A DNA stretch of 64,000 nucleotides, from NCBI GenBank assembly GCA_024276495.1, contig JAJRXC010000091.1:1-64000 (forward strand), in the 5' to 3' direction. Numbering within the stretch: the stretch's first letter is position 1; the number at the start of each line of letters is the position of its first letter. Below are positions 8,610 to 17,515 of this stretch, one piece after another. The DNA comes from Actinomycetes bacterium. Lineage in GTDB: Bacteria > Actinomycetota > Acidimicrobiia > Acidimicrobiales > Aldehydirespiratoraceae. The notes under the pieces were generated by a model. That model saw only the letters and a list, made by a program, of their open reading frames with translations. It searched no databases and was not told the DNA's origin. The translations under genes were made by a program, and so were the position numbers.

Positions 8610-9527
8610 TCAGAACGCCTGCACGGTCAGGGTGTAGTCGCCGTGCACTCCCTCGTTGGTGATCTGGAAGTAGATCCGAACGAGGGCCGGCTTGGTGTTG
8701 TCGATGGTGGGCCTGGTCGGTGCATCGCCGCACTGCACGAGCCCCTGGGTGACCCGGGAGCCGTCCTGGAGGAGCTCGGCGGCCATGACCGCGTTGCCGA
8801 CGGTGCCGTCGAGCGTGCAGGTCAACGACAGCGACTGGAGCTGCTGGGACGAGTTGCTGGCGTTGGGGAGCTCGAACTCGACGAAGTCCTCGTTGTCTCC
8901 ACCCGACCAGGAGATCTCGTCGGTGTGGGTGAGGGTGCGGGTGCCGGTGATGCTCATGAACACGCTCTGCGCCGGGTTGTTCGCCGAGTCGTTGTCGAAC
9001 GGGGCGATGGGCGGTCCTGCCGGCGCGGTGGTCGTGCTCGTGCTGGTTGTCGTGGTCGTGCTGGTCGTCGAGGTGCTGGTGGTGCTCGATGTCGGTGCGC
9101 TGCTCGTCGTGGACGATTCGGGCGGGTCGGCCGGCGCGGTCTCGGTGGGCGTGTCGGTGGTGGTGTCCTCGCCGGTGGTTTCGCTGTCGCCGGCGGTGGA
9201 CCCGGTGTCGCCGGTCGAGCCGGTGTTGCCACTGGTGGCCGCGTCGGTCGTGGCGCTGTCGCCACTGGTGGCCGCGTCAGTCGTGGCGGAGCCGTCGGAG
9301 GACCCCCCGGTGTCGTCGCTCGGGGCGGACTCGCCGGAGGACCCCCCGCTGTCAGCCGTGTCGGTGGCGGCGGCGCTCGCCGCCGCGTCGCCGTCGGCCG
9401 CGTCGACCTGATCGGATGACGACCCACACGCGGCGGCCAGCAACGCCAGCGCGAGCACCGCGCCGACGATGCCGAGTCGTCGGAATCGTGGACGTGGGGG
9501 TTCGTGATCGATTTCGGTCTTCAGCAT
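8610..9527 (-). CDS. Secreted lipoprotein with Ser/Thr-rich low-complexity linker
   Basis: A 305-residue protein starting at ATG 9527, with AAGGAG 8 nt ahead. It has a basic N-region and a hydrophobic helix, and a lipobox LAAAC near residue 34 for lipid anchoring. Residues about 36-165 are almost only Ser, Thr, Gly, Ala and Asp, with internal repeats (TDAATSGDSATTDAATSG) and a Thr/Ser tract. A globular C-terminal domain of about 135 residues follows, beginning PPIAPFDNDSANNPAQSVFM and containing two cysteines (SLTCTLDG, VQCGDA) that could form a disulphide. I do not recognise this domain. The linker probably spans the cell wall and may be O-glycosylated. It is divergent from the arsM-like gene across 171 bases. 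Confidence 0.8.
   Translation of the reverse strand: MLKTEIDHEPPRPRFRRLGIVGAVLALALLAAACGSSSDQVDAADGDAAASAAATDTADSGGSSGESAPSDDTGGSSDGSATTDAATSGDSATTDAATSGNTGSTGDTGSTAGDSETTGEDTTTDTPTETAPADPPESSTTSSAPTSSTTSTSTTSTTTTTSTSTTTAPAGPPIAPFDNDSANNPAQSVFMSITGTRTLTHTDEISWSGGDNEDFVEFELPNASNSSQQLQSLSLTCTLDGTVGNAVMAAELLQDGSRVTQGLVQCGDAPTRPTIDNTKPALVRIYFQITNEGVHGDYTLTVQAF
9228..9288 (-). repeat. Two 28-bp near-identical repeats, 33-bp period, in the lipoprotein linker
   Basis: GCCACTGGTGGCCGCGTCGG begins at 9228 and again at 9261 with one base different in the following segment. The unit encodes the SATTDAATSGD-type repeat of the lipoprotein linker, so it is a coding micro-duplication. Confidence 0.7.
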
Positions 9528-9598
9528 GCCAATTCTCCTTCGACGGCCGCGGAACGTGAAGACATTCTCACAGCCGGCGCCCGGTTTGGGTGATTTTC

Positions 9599-9612
9599 GG
9601 GCCAAATGGCCC
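9599..9612. promoter_or_regulatory. Inverted repeat in the lipoprotein / arsM-like intergenic region
   Basis: GGGCCA-AA-TGGCCC is a perfect 6-bp inverted repeat between two divergent genes. It could be an operator or a hairpin; no partner regulator is identified. The rest of this 171-base gap shows no other clear signal. Confidence 0.25.
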
Positions 9613-9698
9613 AGTGGCCCCGCCGGCGCCGCGAATGGCGTCCCGGACCGGGTCGAAGGTTCATTGTGTCGCCACGCCCCGAGGTGCACGGTTCGAAC

Positions 9699-10391
9699 AT
9701 GGATCTGCCACGCGGCGATGAGGTACGGCGTGAGGTGGCCGGGCACTACGGTCGCCTGGCGCGAGACCTGCTCGAGGGCGGCGCCGCGCTGATCGACCTC
9801 GGGTCCGGGCAGGTCGTGCTCGACCTCGGATCCGGAGGAGGCATCGACGTGCTCCTGTCGGCTCGACGGGTCGGCCCCCACGGCAAGGTCCACGGATTCG
9901 ACATGGCCGACGACATGCTCGAGCTCGCCCGGAAGAACCAGAGAGAGGCCGGCATCGACAACGTCGAGTTCCTGAAGGGGATCATCGAGGCCGTCCCGCT
10001 TCCCGACGAGAGCATCGACGTCGTGATCTAGAACTGTGTCATCAACCTCGCCGCGGACAAGACCGAGGTGTTTCGCGAGGCCTTCCGGGTGCTCCGACCC
10101 GGTGGGCGTCTCGCCGTGTCCGACATCGTGGTTCGAGGCGACCTCGATCCGCTCGTTCGGCGAACGGTCGAGGCGTGGATGGGCTGCCTCGCCGGCGCGC
10201 TCCGGGAGGACGAGTACCGTCTCGGCCTCGATGAGACCGGATTCGTCGACATCGAGATCGAACCGACCCGCGTCCACTCCTTCGACGACGCCCGCGATCT
10301 CCTCGAAGGCGCGGGGATCGACGAGCAGCTCGCGCTCGCCGCGGGAGGCGACATCATCTCGGCGTTCGACCGGGCGTCGAAGCCGATGTGA
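9699..10391 (+). pseudogene. arsM: ArsM-like SAM methyltransferase with an internal TAG codon
   Basis: The frame from ATG 9699 to the stop at 10391 is open except for a TAG at 10029-10031. The protein (230 codons) matches arsenite methyltransferases: the SAM motif [29 protein letters not shown], then DVVI-[TAG]-NCVINLAADK where the family normally has Ser before NCV, then FREAFRVLRPGGRLAVSDIV and WMGCLAGAL. A TCG-to-TAG change explains the stop. The N-terminal part is short and lacks the usual GCGNP segment, replaced by [11 protein letters not shown], so the arsenic-binding Cys set may be incomplete. ArsM methylates As(III). The gene is probably inactive or misread; stop-codon read-through is possible but unsupported. 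Confidence 0.7.
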
Positions 10392-10445
10392 TCCTCCCGG
10401 CGACTCGTGTTCCCACACTCTCGGGCCCGGCCCATCACCGACGAC

Positions 10446-10451
10446 TAGCGT
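10446..10451 (+). promoter_or_regulatory. -10 element of the glutamate dehydrogenase gene
   Basis: TAGCGT lies 8 nt before the ATG at 10460, fitting TANNNT and a leaderless or near-leaderless message. It supports that ATG over one at 10388. Confidence 0.35.
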
Positions 10452-10459
10452 CGGAACCG

Positions 10460-13400
10460 ATGGGCCAACGTGACGCCGAGAAAGAGACGCCGGAAGTGAC
10501 CCTCGATGCGATCGTGGCGCACGGTCGTGGTCGCGATGACAACGACTCGCCGGCCGACGAGGCCTTCCTGCGCTGCTACTACGCCCACGTCGCCGCCGAG
10601 GACCTCGTCGAACGAGGCGCCGCCGACTGGTACGGCGCGGCCCGCGCCCACGCCCTGCTCGCCCGGGAATGGCAGACGGGCACCACCGCCATACGCCTGG
10701 CCAATCCGACCACCGAGACCGACGGATGGCACAGCAACCGCACGATCGTGATGATCGTCACCGACGACCTCCCCTTCCTGGTCGACTCGGTGACGATGGA
10801 GCTCAGCCGGCTCCAGCTCGGCATCCATCTCGTGATCCACCCCATCCTCGCCGACCGGCGCGCCCACGGGGAAGGGTTCACCGACCCCCGCGACGATGTC
10901 GACGAGACCGGCGCCAAGTGCTCGTTGATCGCGGTCGAGATCGACCGTCACAGCGAGCCCGCCGACCTGGCCGACATCGAGAAGAACCTCCGCCGGGTGC
11001 TCCACGACGTCCGGGTCGCGGTCGAGGACTGGGCGCCGATGCGCCAACGCATGAGCGACATCGCCGACGGTCTCGCCGACGAGATGGTGCCGGTCGACGC
11101 CGCCGAGGTCGACGAGACCGCCGAGCTCCTCCGATGGCTCGTCGACGACCACTTCGTCTTCCTCGGCTACCGCGAGTACCGCCTCGACGACTCCATTCTC
11201 ACGCCCGACCCCGCCTCCGGGCTCGGAATCCTGCGCATGGACCCCACCGCACCGGTCGTCGGCCGTGATCTCGCCACGATGGCACCCCAGGTCCGCGACA
11301 GCGCGGTGAAGCCGGTCCTGCTCAACATCACCAAGGCGAGCTCCCGGGCAACGGTTCACCGGGCCGCGTATCTCGACTACATCGGCGTGAAGACGTTCGA
11401 CGCCGCGGGCCGGGTGACCGGCGAGCGCCGCTTCCTGGGGCTCTACACGGTCGAGGCCTACGCCCAGTCGCCCCGCGAGATCCCCCGCCTCCGACGACTG
11501 CTGGCCGAAGTGGTCGAACGGGCCGGCTACCCCCCGGGCGGGCACGACGAGAAAGCGCTCATCGCGATTCTCGAGGACTACCCGAGAGACGAGCTGCTGC
11601 AGATCGGTGTCGACGAGCTCGCGGCGACCGCCCACGCCATCGCCTCGCTGCAGGAACGGCGCCGGGTGCGGGTCTTCGCCCGGCGGGAGGTCTTCGGTCG
11701 GTTCGTCACCTGCATCGTCTACATGCCCCGCGACCGGTACAACACCGAGAGCCGGACCGCGATCCAAGACGTCCTCGTCGACGCATTCGGCGGCACCGGT
11801 GCCGACTGGAGCACCCAGATCTCCGAGAAGGTCCTGCTGCGGACCCTCTTTCACATTCCCGTCGACCCCACCGCCGACCGGAGGCCCGACGTCGCCGACC
11901 TCGAGGCGACGATCGAGGAGCTCCTGAGGGACTGGAGCGACGGGTTCGCCGACGCGCTCCTCGTCGAACGCGGCGAACAGGTCGGGGAACGACTGCTTCG
12001 CGTCTACGCCGACGCCTTCTCGGCGGACTACCAGGGCGCCTTCGACGCGGCCACCGCCGTGACCGACGTCGAGCAGATGGAACTACTCGACGGCGACGGT
12101 GAGCTCCGGTCGCTCGTGCACCGCGATCCCGCTCATCCGCCCGGAGTGTTCAACCTCAAGCTCTACCGCCGCGGCGAGCGGGTGTCGCTCACCTCGGTGA
12201 TGCCGTCGTTGACCAACCTCGGTGTGACGGTCCTCGACGAGCGCCCCTACGAGGTCCGGCCCGTGGGGCACGAATCGGTGTGGATCTACGACTTCGCGCT
12301 CGAATATCCCGATCTCCGTCTCGACTTCGACGAGGTCTCGGCCCTCCTCGAGCTGACCTTCGGCGCGGTCTGGCGCGGCGAGGTGACCGACGACGGCTTC
12401 AACCGACTCGTCCTCGGCGCCGGGATGGCACCGCGCGAAGTGTGGATCCTGCGGGCCTACTCGCGCTACCTCCATCAGACCCGTGTCGCCCAGAGCCAAC
12501 GATTCATCGAACAGACCCTCGTCGAACACGCCGACGCGGCCCGGCTCCTCGTCGACTTGTTCCTCGTCCGGTTCGACCCCGACGGCCGGGACCGCGAGGC
12601 GACCGCGGCGGCGATCACGGCGTCGTTCTTCGCCCTCGTCGAGGGGATCAGCAGCCTCGACCAGGACCGGGTGCTCCGTCGTTTCCACAATCTTATCGAC
12701 AGCACCCTGCGAACCAACTGCTTCCAGCGCATCGACGGCGAGCCGCCGCCGTACCTCGCGTTCAAGCTCGACCCGACGAAGATCGACAACCTCCCCGAAC
12801 CTCGCCCCCGCTACGAGATCTACGTCTACTCACCCCGTTTCGAAGGGGTGCATCTGCGGGCCGGCTCGGTCGCCCGCGGGGGGCTGCGGTGGTCCGATCG
12901 GCTCGAGGACTACCGCACGGAGATCCTCGGGCTGGTCAAGGCCCAGATGGTCAAGAACGCCGTGATCGTGCCGGCCGGCGCCAAGGGCGGGTTCGTGCTG
13001 AAGCGACCACCGCCCGGTGATGATCAGGCCGCCCTGCGAGACGAGGTCGTCGCCTGCTATCGGCTCTTCGTCGGCGCCCTTCTCGATCTCACCGACAATC
13101 TCGTCGGCTCCGACGTGGTGCCACCGGAGCGGACCGTCCGCTACGACGGCGACGACACCTATCTCGTCGTCGCCGCCGACAAGGGCACGGCGACGTTCTC
13201 CGACATCGCCAACGAGTTGGCGATCGAGCGGGGCATGTGGCTCGGCGACGCCTTCGCATCGGGCGGCTCTCACGGCTACGACCACAAGGCGATGGGGATC
13301 ACGGCCCGGGGTGGCTGGGAATCCGTCAAACGCCACTTCCGGGAACTGGGTCGCGACATCGAGCTCGACCGCTTCACCGCCGTCGGCATCGGCGACATGT

Positions 13401-15286
13401 CCGGCGACGTCTTCGGCAACGCGATGCTGCTGTCACCCCACACCCGACTGATCGCGGCGTTCGACCATCGCCACGTGTTCGTCGATCCGAGCCCGGATCC
13501 CGCGCCCTCCCACGCCGAACGGGCCCGGCTGTTCGCCCTTCCCCGATCGAGCTGGGCCGACTACGACCCCGCGCTCATCTCCGCCGGCGGCGGCGTCTAC
13601 CCGCGAGACGCCAAGTCGATCGAGCTGAGCGAACAGGCCCGGGCCGCTCTGGGCACCGATGCCGAGTCGCTCACCCCCGACGAGCTCATCAGCGTCGTGC
13701 TCCGGGCGCCGGTCGATCTGCTGTGGAACGGGGGCATCGGCACCTACGTGAAGGCCAGCGACGAGTCCCACGCCGAAGTGGGCGACAAGGCCAACGACGC
13801 GATCCGGGTCGACGGTCGCGACCTTCGGGTCAAGATCCTCGGTGAGGGCGGCAACCTCGGGGTCACCCAACGGGGCCGCATCGAGTTCGCGGCGGCGGGC
13901 GGACGGATCTACACCGACGCCATCGACAACGCGGCGGGCGTCGACTGCTCCGACCACGAGGTCAACATCAAGATCCTGCTCGATCAGGTCGTCGCGGCCG
14001 GTGGCCTCCGCGTCGACGAGAGAAACGACTTCCTGGCCGAGATGACCGACGAGGTCGCCGCCCTCGTGCTCACCAACAACTACAACCAGACCCAGGCGCT
14101 CAGCACCGCGCGGTCCGAAGCGTCGAGCATGGTCGACGTGCACGCGCGCTACATGTCCGGGCTCGAGAGCCGGGGCCTGCTGAATCGCGACCTCGAGCAT
14201 CTGCCCGACGCCGAGGAGATGGCCGACCGTCGCCAGGCGGGGCTCGGCCTCACCACGCCGGAGCTCGCCGTCTTGCTCGCCTACACGAAGAACATCCTCG
14301 ATTCGGACCTGCTCGCGTCGGCCGTGCCCGACGACGAGGTGTTCGAGACCCTGCTGGTCGACTACTTCCCGAAACCGATGCACGAGCGGTTCGGCGACCA
14401 GATCCGCAACCACCGACTCCGGCGCGAGATCATCGCCAACCGGATCTCCAACCAGGTCGTCGACCGCGGCGGCACCTCGATGGTCTACCGCCTCACCCAG
14501 GAGACCTCCGCCGCGAGCCATCATGTCGCGGCGGCCCACATGGCGGCGTGGGAGATCTTCCAACTCGACGACCTGAGCCGGTGCGTCAACGACCTGGAGT
14601 CGGTGCTCACCTCCGAGCGGCAGCTCGCGATCCATCTCGCCGGACGACAACTCGCCGAGCGGGCGACGCGACTGTTGGTCCGCAGCCGTCCCTACCCGTT
14701 CAGCGCCGGCGCCGCCATCGCCGACCTCGCCGACCCGGTGCGACGAACACTGCGCCACCTCCCCGATCATCTGGCCGGCACCGACCGGCGCGACTTCGCC
14801 CTGGCGGTAAAGGAGCTCTCGGCGGCCGGGATGCCCGAGGACATGGCGCGGCGGGTCGCGTCGCTGTCGGCGTCGCTGGCCGCCCTCGACATCGTGGAGG
14901 TCGCGGGGAGCTCCGGCGTCGACGCGGCGATCGTCGCCGCCGTGCACTTCTCCATCGCCGATCAGCTCGACCTCCTCTGGCTTCGTGACCGGGTGCTCGA
15001 TCTGCCCCGCGACACCCAATGGTCCTCGCTGGCCCGCCTCGACCTGCGCGGTGACCTCTACGCCGATCACCGGGCCCTGACCGCCCAGGTCGTCGCAGGC
15101 TTCGCCGACCTCGACACCGCCCCCGAGCCGGCCGACGCGGTGTCGAGCTGGTTGACCACCCACGAGGCCCCCGTCCGCCACTATCGCGACACCATCGCGG
15201 AGATCCGGGCGGCCGGCCCGACCGACCTGACCACGCTGCTCGTCGCCTCCCGCGAAGTCCGCACGCTGATTGCCCGCACGTCTTGA
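10460..15286 (+). CDS. NAD-dependent glutamate dehydrogenase, large (GDH180-type)
   Basis: A 1608-residue protein, the usual size for the large NAD-GDH family described in Streptomyces. It deaminates glutamate to 2-oxoglutarate and ammonia with NAD, feeding amino-acid carbon into the TCA cycle. The N-terminal half has ACT-like regulatory segments (TDDLPFLVDSVTMELSRL; HIPVDPTADRRPDVADLE). The catalytic part has RGGLRWSDR, then VKNAVIVPAGAKGGFVLK with the substrate Lys, GIGDMSGDVFGNAMLLS, and WNGGIGTYVKAS before the NAD-binding segment ILGEGGNLGVTQ. A C-terminal all-helical extension of about 400 residues completes it. The ATG at 10460 follows a TAGCGT -10. Its TGA overlaps the ATG of the chloride channel gene (TGATG), so the two are likely co-expressed. 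Confidence 0.95.
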   Translation: MGQRDAEKETPEVTLDAIVAHGRGRDDNDSPADEAFLRCYYAHVAAEDLVERGAADWYGAARAHALLAREWQTGTTAIRLANPTTETDGWHSNRTIVMIVTDDLPFLVDSVTMELSRLQLGIHLVIHPILADRRAHGEGFTDPRDDVDETGAKCSLIAVEIDRHSEPADLADIEKNLRRVLHDVRVAVEDWAPMRQRMSDIADGLADEMVPVDAAEVDETAELLRWLVDDHFVFLGYREYRLDDSILTPDPASGLGILRMDPTAPVVGRDLATMAPQVRDSAVKPVLLNITKASSRATVHRAAYLDYIGVKTFDAAGRVTGERRFLGLYTVEAYAQSPREIPRLRRLLAEVVERAGYPPGGHDEKALIAILEDYPRDELLQIGVDELAATAHAIASLQERRRVRVFARREVFGRFVTCIVYMPRDRYNTESRTAIQDVLVDAFGGTGADWSTQISEKVLLRTLFHIPVDPTADRRPDVADLEATIEELLRDWSDGFADALLVERGEQVGERLLRVYADAFSADYQGAFDAATAVTDVEQMELLDGDGELRSLVHRDPAHPPGVFNLKLYRRGERVSLTSVMPSLTNLGVTVLDERPYEVRPVGHESVWIYDFALEYPDLRLDFDEVSALLELTFGAVWRGEVTDDGFNRLVLGAGMAPREVWILRAYSRYLHQTRVAQSQRFIEQTLVEHADAARLLVDLFLVRFDPDGRDREATAAAITASFFALVEGISSLDQDRVLRRFHNLIDSTLRTNCFQRIDGEPPPYLAFKLDPTKIDNLPEPRPRYEIYVYSPRFEGVHLRAGSVARGGLRWSDRLEDYRTEILGLVKAQMVKNAVIVPAGAKGGFVLKRPPPGDDQAALRDEVVACYRLFVGALLDLTDNLVGSDVVPPERTVRYDGDDTYLVVAADKGTATFSDIANELAIERGMWLGDAFASGGSHGYDHKAMGITARGGWESVKRHFRELGRDIELDRFTAVGIGDMSGDVFGNAMLLSPHTRLIAAFDHRHVFVDPSPDPAPSHAERARLFALPRSSWADYDPALISAGGGVYPRDAKSIELSEQARAALGTDAESLTPDELISVVLRAPVDLLWNGGIGTYVKASDESHAEVGDKANDAIRVDGRDLRVKILGEGGNLGVTQRGRIEFAAAGGRIYTDAIDNAAGVDCSDHEVNIKILLDQVVAAGGLRVDERNDFLAEMTDEVAALVLTNNYNQTQALSTARSEASSMVDVHARYMSGLESRGLLNRDLEHLPDAEEMADRRQAGLGLTTPELAVLLAYTKNILDSDLLASAVPDDEVFETLLVDYFPKPMHERFGDQIRNHRLRREIIANRISNQVVDRGGTSMVYRLTQETSAASHHVAAAHMAAWEIFQLDDLSRCVNDLESVLTSERQLAIHLAGRQLAERATRLLVRSRPYPFSAGAAIADLADPVRRTLRHLPDHLAGTDRRDFALAVKELSAAGMPEDMARRVASLSASLAALDIVEVAGSSGVDAAIVAAVHFSIADQLDLLWLRDRVLDLPRDTQWSSLARLDLRGDLYADHRALTAQVVAGFADLDTAPEPADAVSSWLTTHEAPVRHYRDTIAEIRAAGPTDLTTLLVASREVRTLIARTS

Positions 15287-17436
15287 TGTCGATCGGGTTC
15301 TCTTCGTCGACACGACGGATGTTGCTTCTCGTCGGCTTGGCCGCGGTGATCGGTGGTCTGGCCGGTGGGGCGGCCTACCTGCTCGTGCGAACGATCGGTC
15401 TCATCACCGGCGTCGCGTTGCTGGGCGAGTGGAGCTGGGGCGAGATCCCCGCCTTGTCCGAGCTCGAGGCGTCGCCCCGACTTCCGCTGGTGGCCGTCAC
15501 CGGCGGGTTGATCATCGCGGCAATGGCGCACTACACGCCGATCATCCGGGGCCACGGGATCCCCGAGGCGATGGAGGCCGTTCTCCGGAATCAGAGCCGC
15601 ATCGCGCCGTCGACCGCGGTCTCCAAGCCGCTCTCCGCGGCGATCGCGATCGGCACCGGTGGCCCGTTCGGTGCAGAGGGACCCATCATCGTCACCGGGG
15701 GCGCGATCGGTTCTCTCGTCGGTCAGATCCTCCGGGTGACCCCGTCGGAGCGGAAGATCCTGCTCGCCTCCGGCGCCGCCGCGGGAATGGCCGCCACGTT
15801 CGGGGCGCCGCTGGCCTCGTTGCTGCTGGTGATCGAGCTGCTGCTCTTCGAGCTGTCGATGCGTTCGCTCATCCCTCTCGTCGTCGCGACGTCGATCGCC
15901 GGCGGGGTGCATTCGGCCGCCTTCGGCACCGGGCCGCTCTTCAGCGCCCCGAGCGCCGACTATGCCGGGTTGAGCGCCCTTCCCCTCTATGCGGTGCTCG
16001 GGCTCGCCTGTGGTCTCGTCGCCGTCATCGTCGCCAAGGGCCTGTTCGCCGCCGAACGGGCTTTTCGGTCCGTGCGGGTGCCGGTCTTTTGGAAACCCGC
16101 CCTCGGATCGTTGGTCTTCGCCGCGATCGGTCTGGCGGTGCCGCGGTCGCTGGGCGTCGGCTACGACGTGATCGACGACGTCCTCGCCGGCGACCTCGCG
16201 CTCGCGACCCTCGCGGCGGTGCTCGTCGCGAAGGCGGTCGCATGGTGGGTCGCGCTCGGTTCGGGCACGTCGGGCGGAACCCTCGCCCCGGTGCTCCTCA
16301 TGGGGGCGAGCTTCGGCGGGCTGTTCGCCGGCGTCCTGCTCGAGATCGCGCCGGGGCTCGACATCACCCAAGGGGCCTTCGCCGTCGTCGCCATGGCCGC
16401 CGTGTTCGGCGCCGCCACCCGAACGCCGCTCGCCTCGATCGTCTTCGTGTTCGAGCTGACCCGCGACTTCGACGTGATGCTCCCGCTGATGCTCGCCACC
16501 GTGCTCGCCGCGCTCGTCTTCAGCGTCTTGTCGAGCGAGAGCATCTACACCGAGAAGCTCTCCCGACGGGGCATCCGGGTCGGCGGAGAGCTCGTGGCCG
16601 ACTCGCTGCGGACGACCGCGGTCGTCGACGTGATGAATCGTGTCGTCGACACCGTGTCGCCGAACGACAGCGTCGGTGAGGTCGCCGATCGCATCACCCG
16701 GGGCGACCGCGGTGCCTTTCCGGTCGTCGACGACGAGGGCCACTGTGTCGGGTTGGTGACCCGCCACGATCTGCTCGGTCGGGATCTGCCCCGCGACGCC
16801 CCGTTGAGCGACGTCGTGTCGTCCGACGTGATCAGCATCGACCCCGAGGCGAGCCTCCTCGACGCCCTGCAACGAATGTCGGAGGAAGACGCCACCCATC
16901 TGCCGGTGATCGAGAACGGGAAGCTGGTGGGAATCTGCACCCGGGCCGACATCGTGCGTTCCCGCAGCGACGAGCTCGCGCTCGAACGCCTCGACGAAGG
17001 GTGGCTGGCGCCGGTGCTCCAGCGCCGGGACCGGATCGGTCGACGCATCATCGTGGTCGGCAACCAGTCGCTGTGCGGCCGGGCCCTGATGGCGGAGCTG
17101 GCCGAGCGCGTCGCGGCCGATCCCCAGGTCCGCTTCCATGTCGTGGTGCCGTTGAGCTCGGGTGGGGACCTGACCGCCGCCCGGGCCCGGCTCGAACGTC
17201 AACTCGGTCTGATCGCCGAACTGGGCGTGTCGGCGACCGGAGAGGTGGGCGAGGCCGATCCCGTCGCCGCCATCGAGGCCGCCCTGACCCGCGAGCCGGC
17301 GGCTGCGGTCATCTTGTCCACCCTGCCGCCCGGCTCGTCTCGATGGCTTCGCTCCAATGTGCCGAGCGGGGTGGGCCGCCGGGTGTCCGTCCCGTGCTCG
17401 GTCGTCCACGACGAGCCGGGTGACGCGCCGGACTGA
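15286..17436 (+). CDS. ClC-type chloride channel/antiporter fused to CBS pair and USP-like domain
   Basis: A 716-residue protein. Residues about 1-430 form a ClC membrane domain with ten or more helices. The ion-path motifs are GTGGPFGAEGP (gating Glu131) and GSGTSGGTLAP. The canonical GREGP is GAEGP here, keeping the Glu. Residues about 445-560 form two CBS modules (VMNRVVDTVSPNDS; DVISIDPEASLLDALQRM), which sense adenine nucleotides in related channels. Residues about 585-716 form an alpha/beta domain starting RRIIVVGNQSLCGRALMAEL, resembling a universal-stress-protein-like fold. The proton-pathway Glu of antiporters was not established, so channel versus exchanger is open. It overlaps the glutamate dehydrogenase stop by one base and may help pH or anion balance during amino-acid catabolism (inference). 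Confidence 0.9.
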   Translation: MSIGFSSSTRRMLLLVGLAAVIGGLAGGAAYLLVRTIGLITGVALLGEWSWGEIPALSELEASPRLPLVAVTGGLIIAAMAHYTPIIRGHGIPEAMEAVLRNQSRIAPSTAVSKPLSAAIAIGTGGPFGAEGPIIVTGGAIGSLVGQILRVTPSERKILLASGAAAGMAATFGAPLASLLLVIELLLFELSMRSLIPLVVATSIAGGVHSAAFGTGPLFSAPSADYAGLSALPLYAVLGLACGLVAVIVAKGLFAAERAFRSVRVPVFWKPALGSLVFAAIGLAVPRSLGVGYDVIDDVLAGDLALATLAAVLVAKAVAWWVALGSGTSGGTLAPVLLMGASFGGLFAGVLLEIAPGLDITQGAFAVVAMAAVFGAATRTPLASIVFVFELTRDFDVMLPLMLATVLAALVFSVLSSESIYTEKLSRRGIRVGGELVADSLRTTAVVDVMNRVVDTVSPNDSVGEVADRITRGDRGAFPVVDDEGHCVGLVTRHDLLGRDLPRDAPLSDVVSSDVISIDPEASLLDALQRMSEEDATHLPVIENGKLVGICTRADIVRSRSDELALERLDEGWLAPVLQRRDRIGRRIIVVGNQSLCGRALMAELAERVAADPQVRFHVVVPLSSGGDLTAARARLERQLGLIAELGVSATGEVGEADPVAAIEAALTREPAAAVILSTLPPGSSRWLRSNVPSGVGRRVSVPCSVVHDEPGDAPD

Positions 17437-17480
17437 GACCGGCCGCCACCGCCGAGATCCGCGGTCCTCGTTGCCGGAGT

Positions 17481-17492
17481 CGCCCGCGGGCG
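17481..17492. terminator. 12-bp perfect GC palindrome between convergent genes
   Basis: CGCCCGCGGGCG is perfectly self-complementary and lies in the 79-base gap between the ClC gene end and the convergent USP gene end. It could act as a bidirectional terminator, but there is no T-run. Confidence 0.25.
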
Positions 17493-17515
17493 CGACAACG
17501 GCGACAACCGGGTGG

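Noticed and set aside
9228-9347. Short direct repeats considered as a CRISPR array
   Set aside because: They are in frame within the lipoprotein linker, only two units, with no unique spacers.
9692-9699. GTTCGAAC before the arsM-like gene considered as an SOS or ArsR site
   Set aside because: The half-sites are in the wrong order and spacing for LexA, and no ArsR-type inverted repeat is seen.
10029-10031. Pyrrolysine or selenocysteine at the arsM-like TAG
   Set aside because: TAG is not a selenocysteine codon, no insertion signal or pyrrolysine genes are visible, and the family has Ser there; a mutation or error is simpler.
15181-17409. A 742-residue minus-strand open frame
   Set aside because: Antisense shadow of the ClC gene, full of His/Gly/Asp/Arg runs and lacking any domain.
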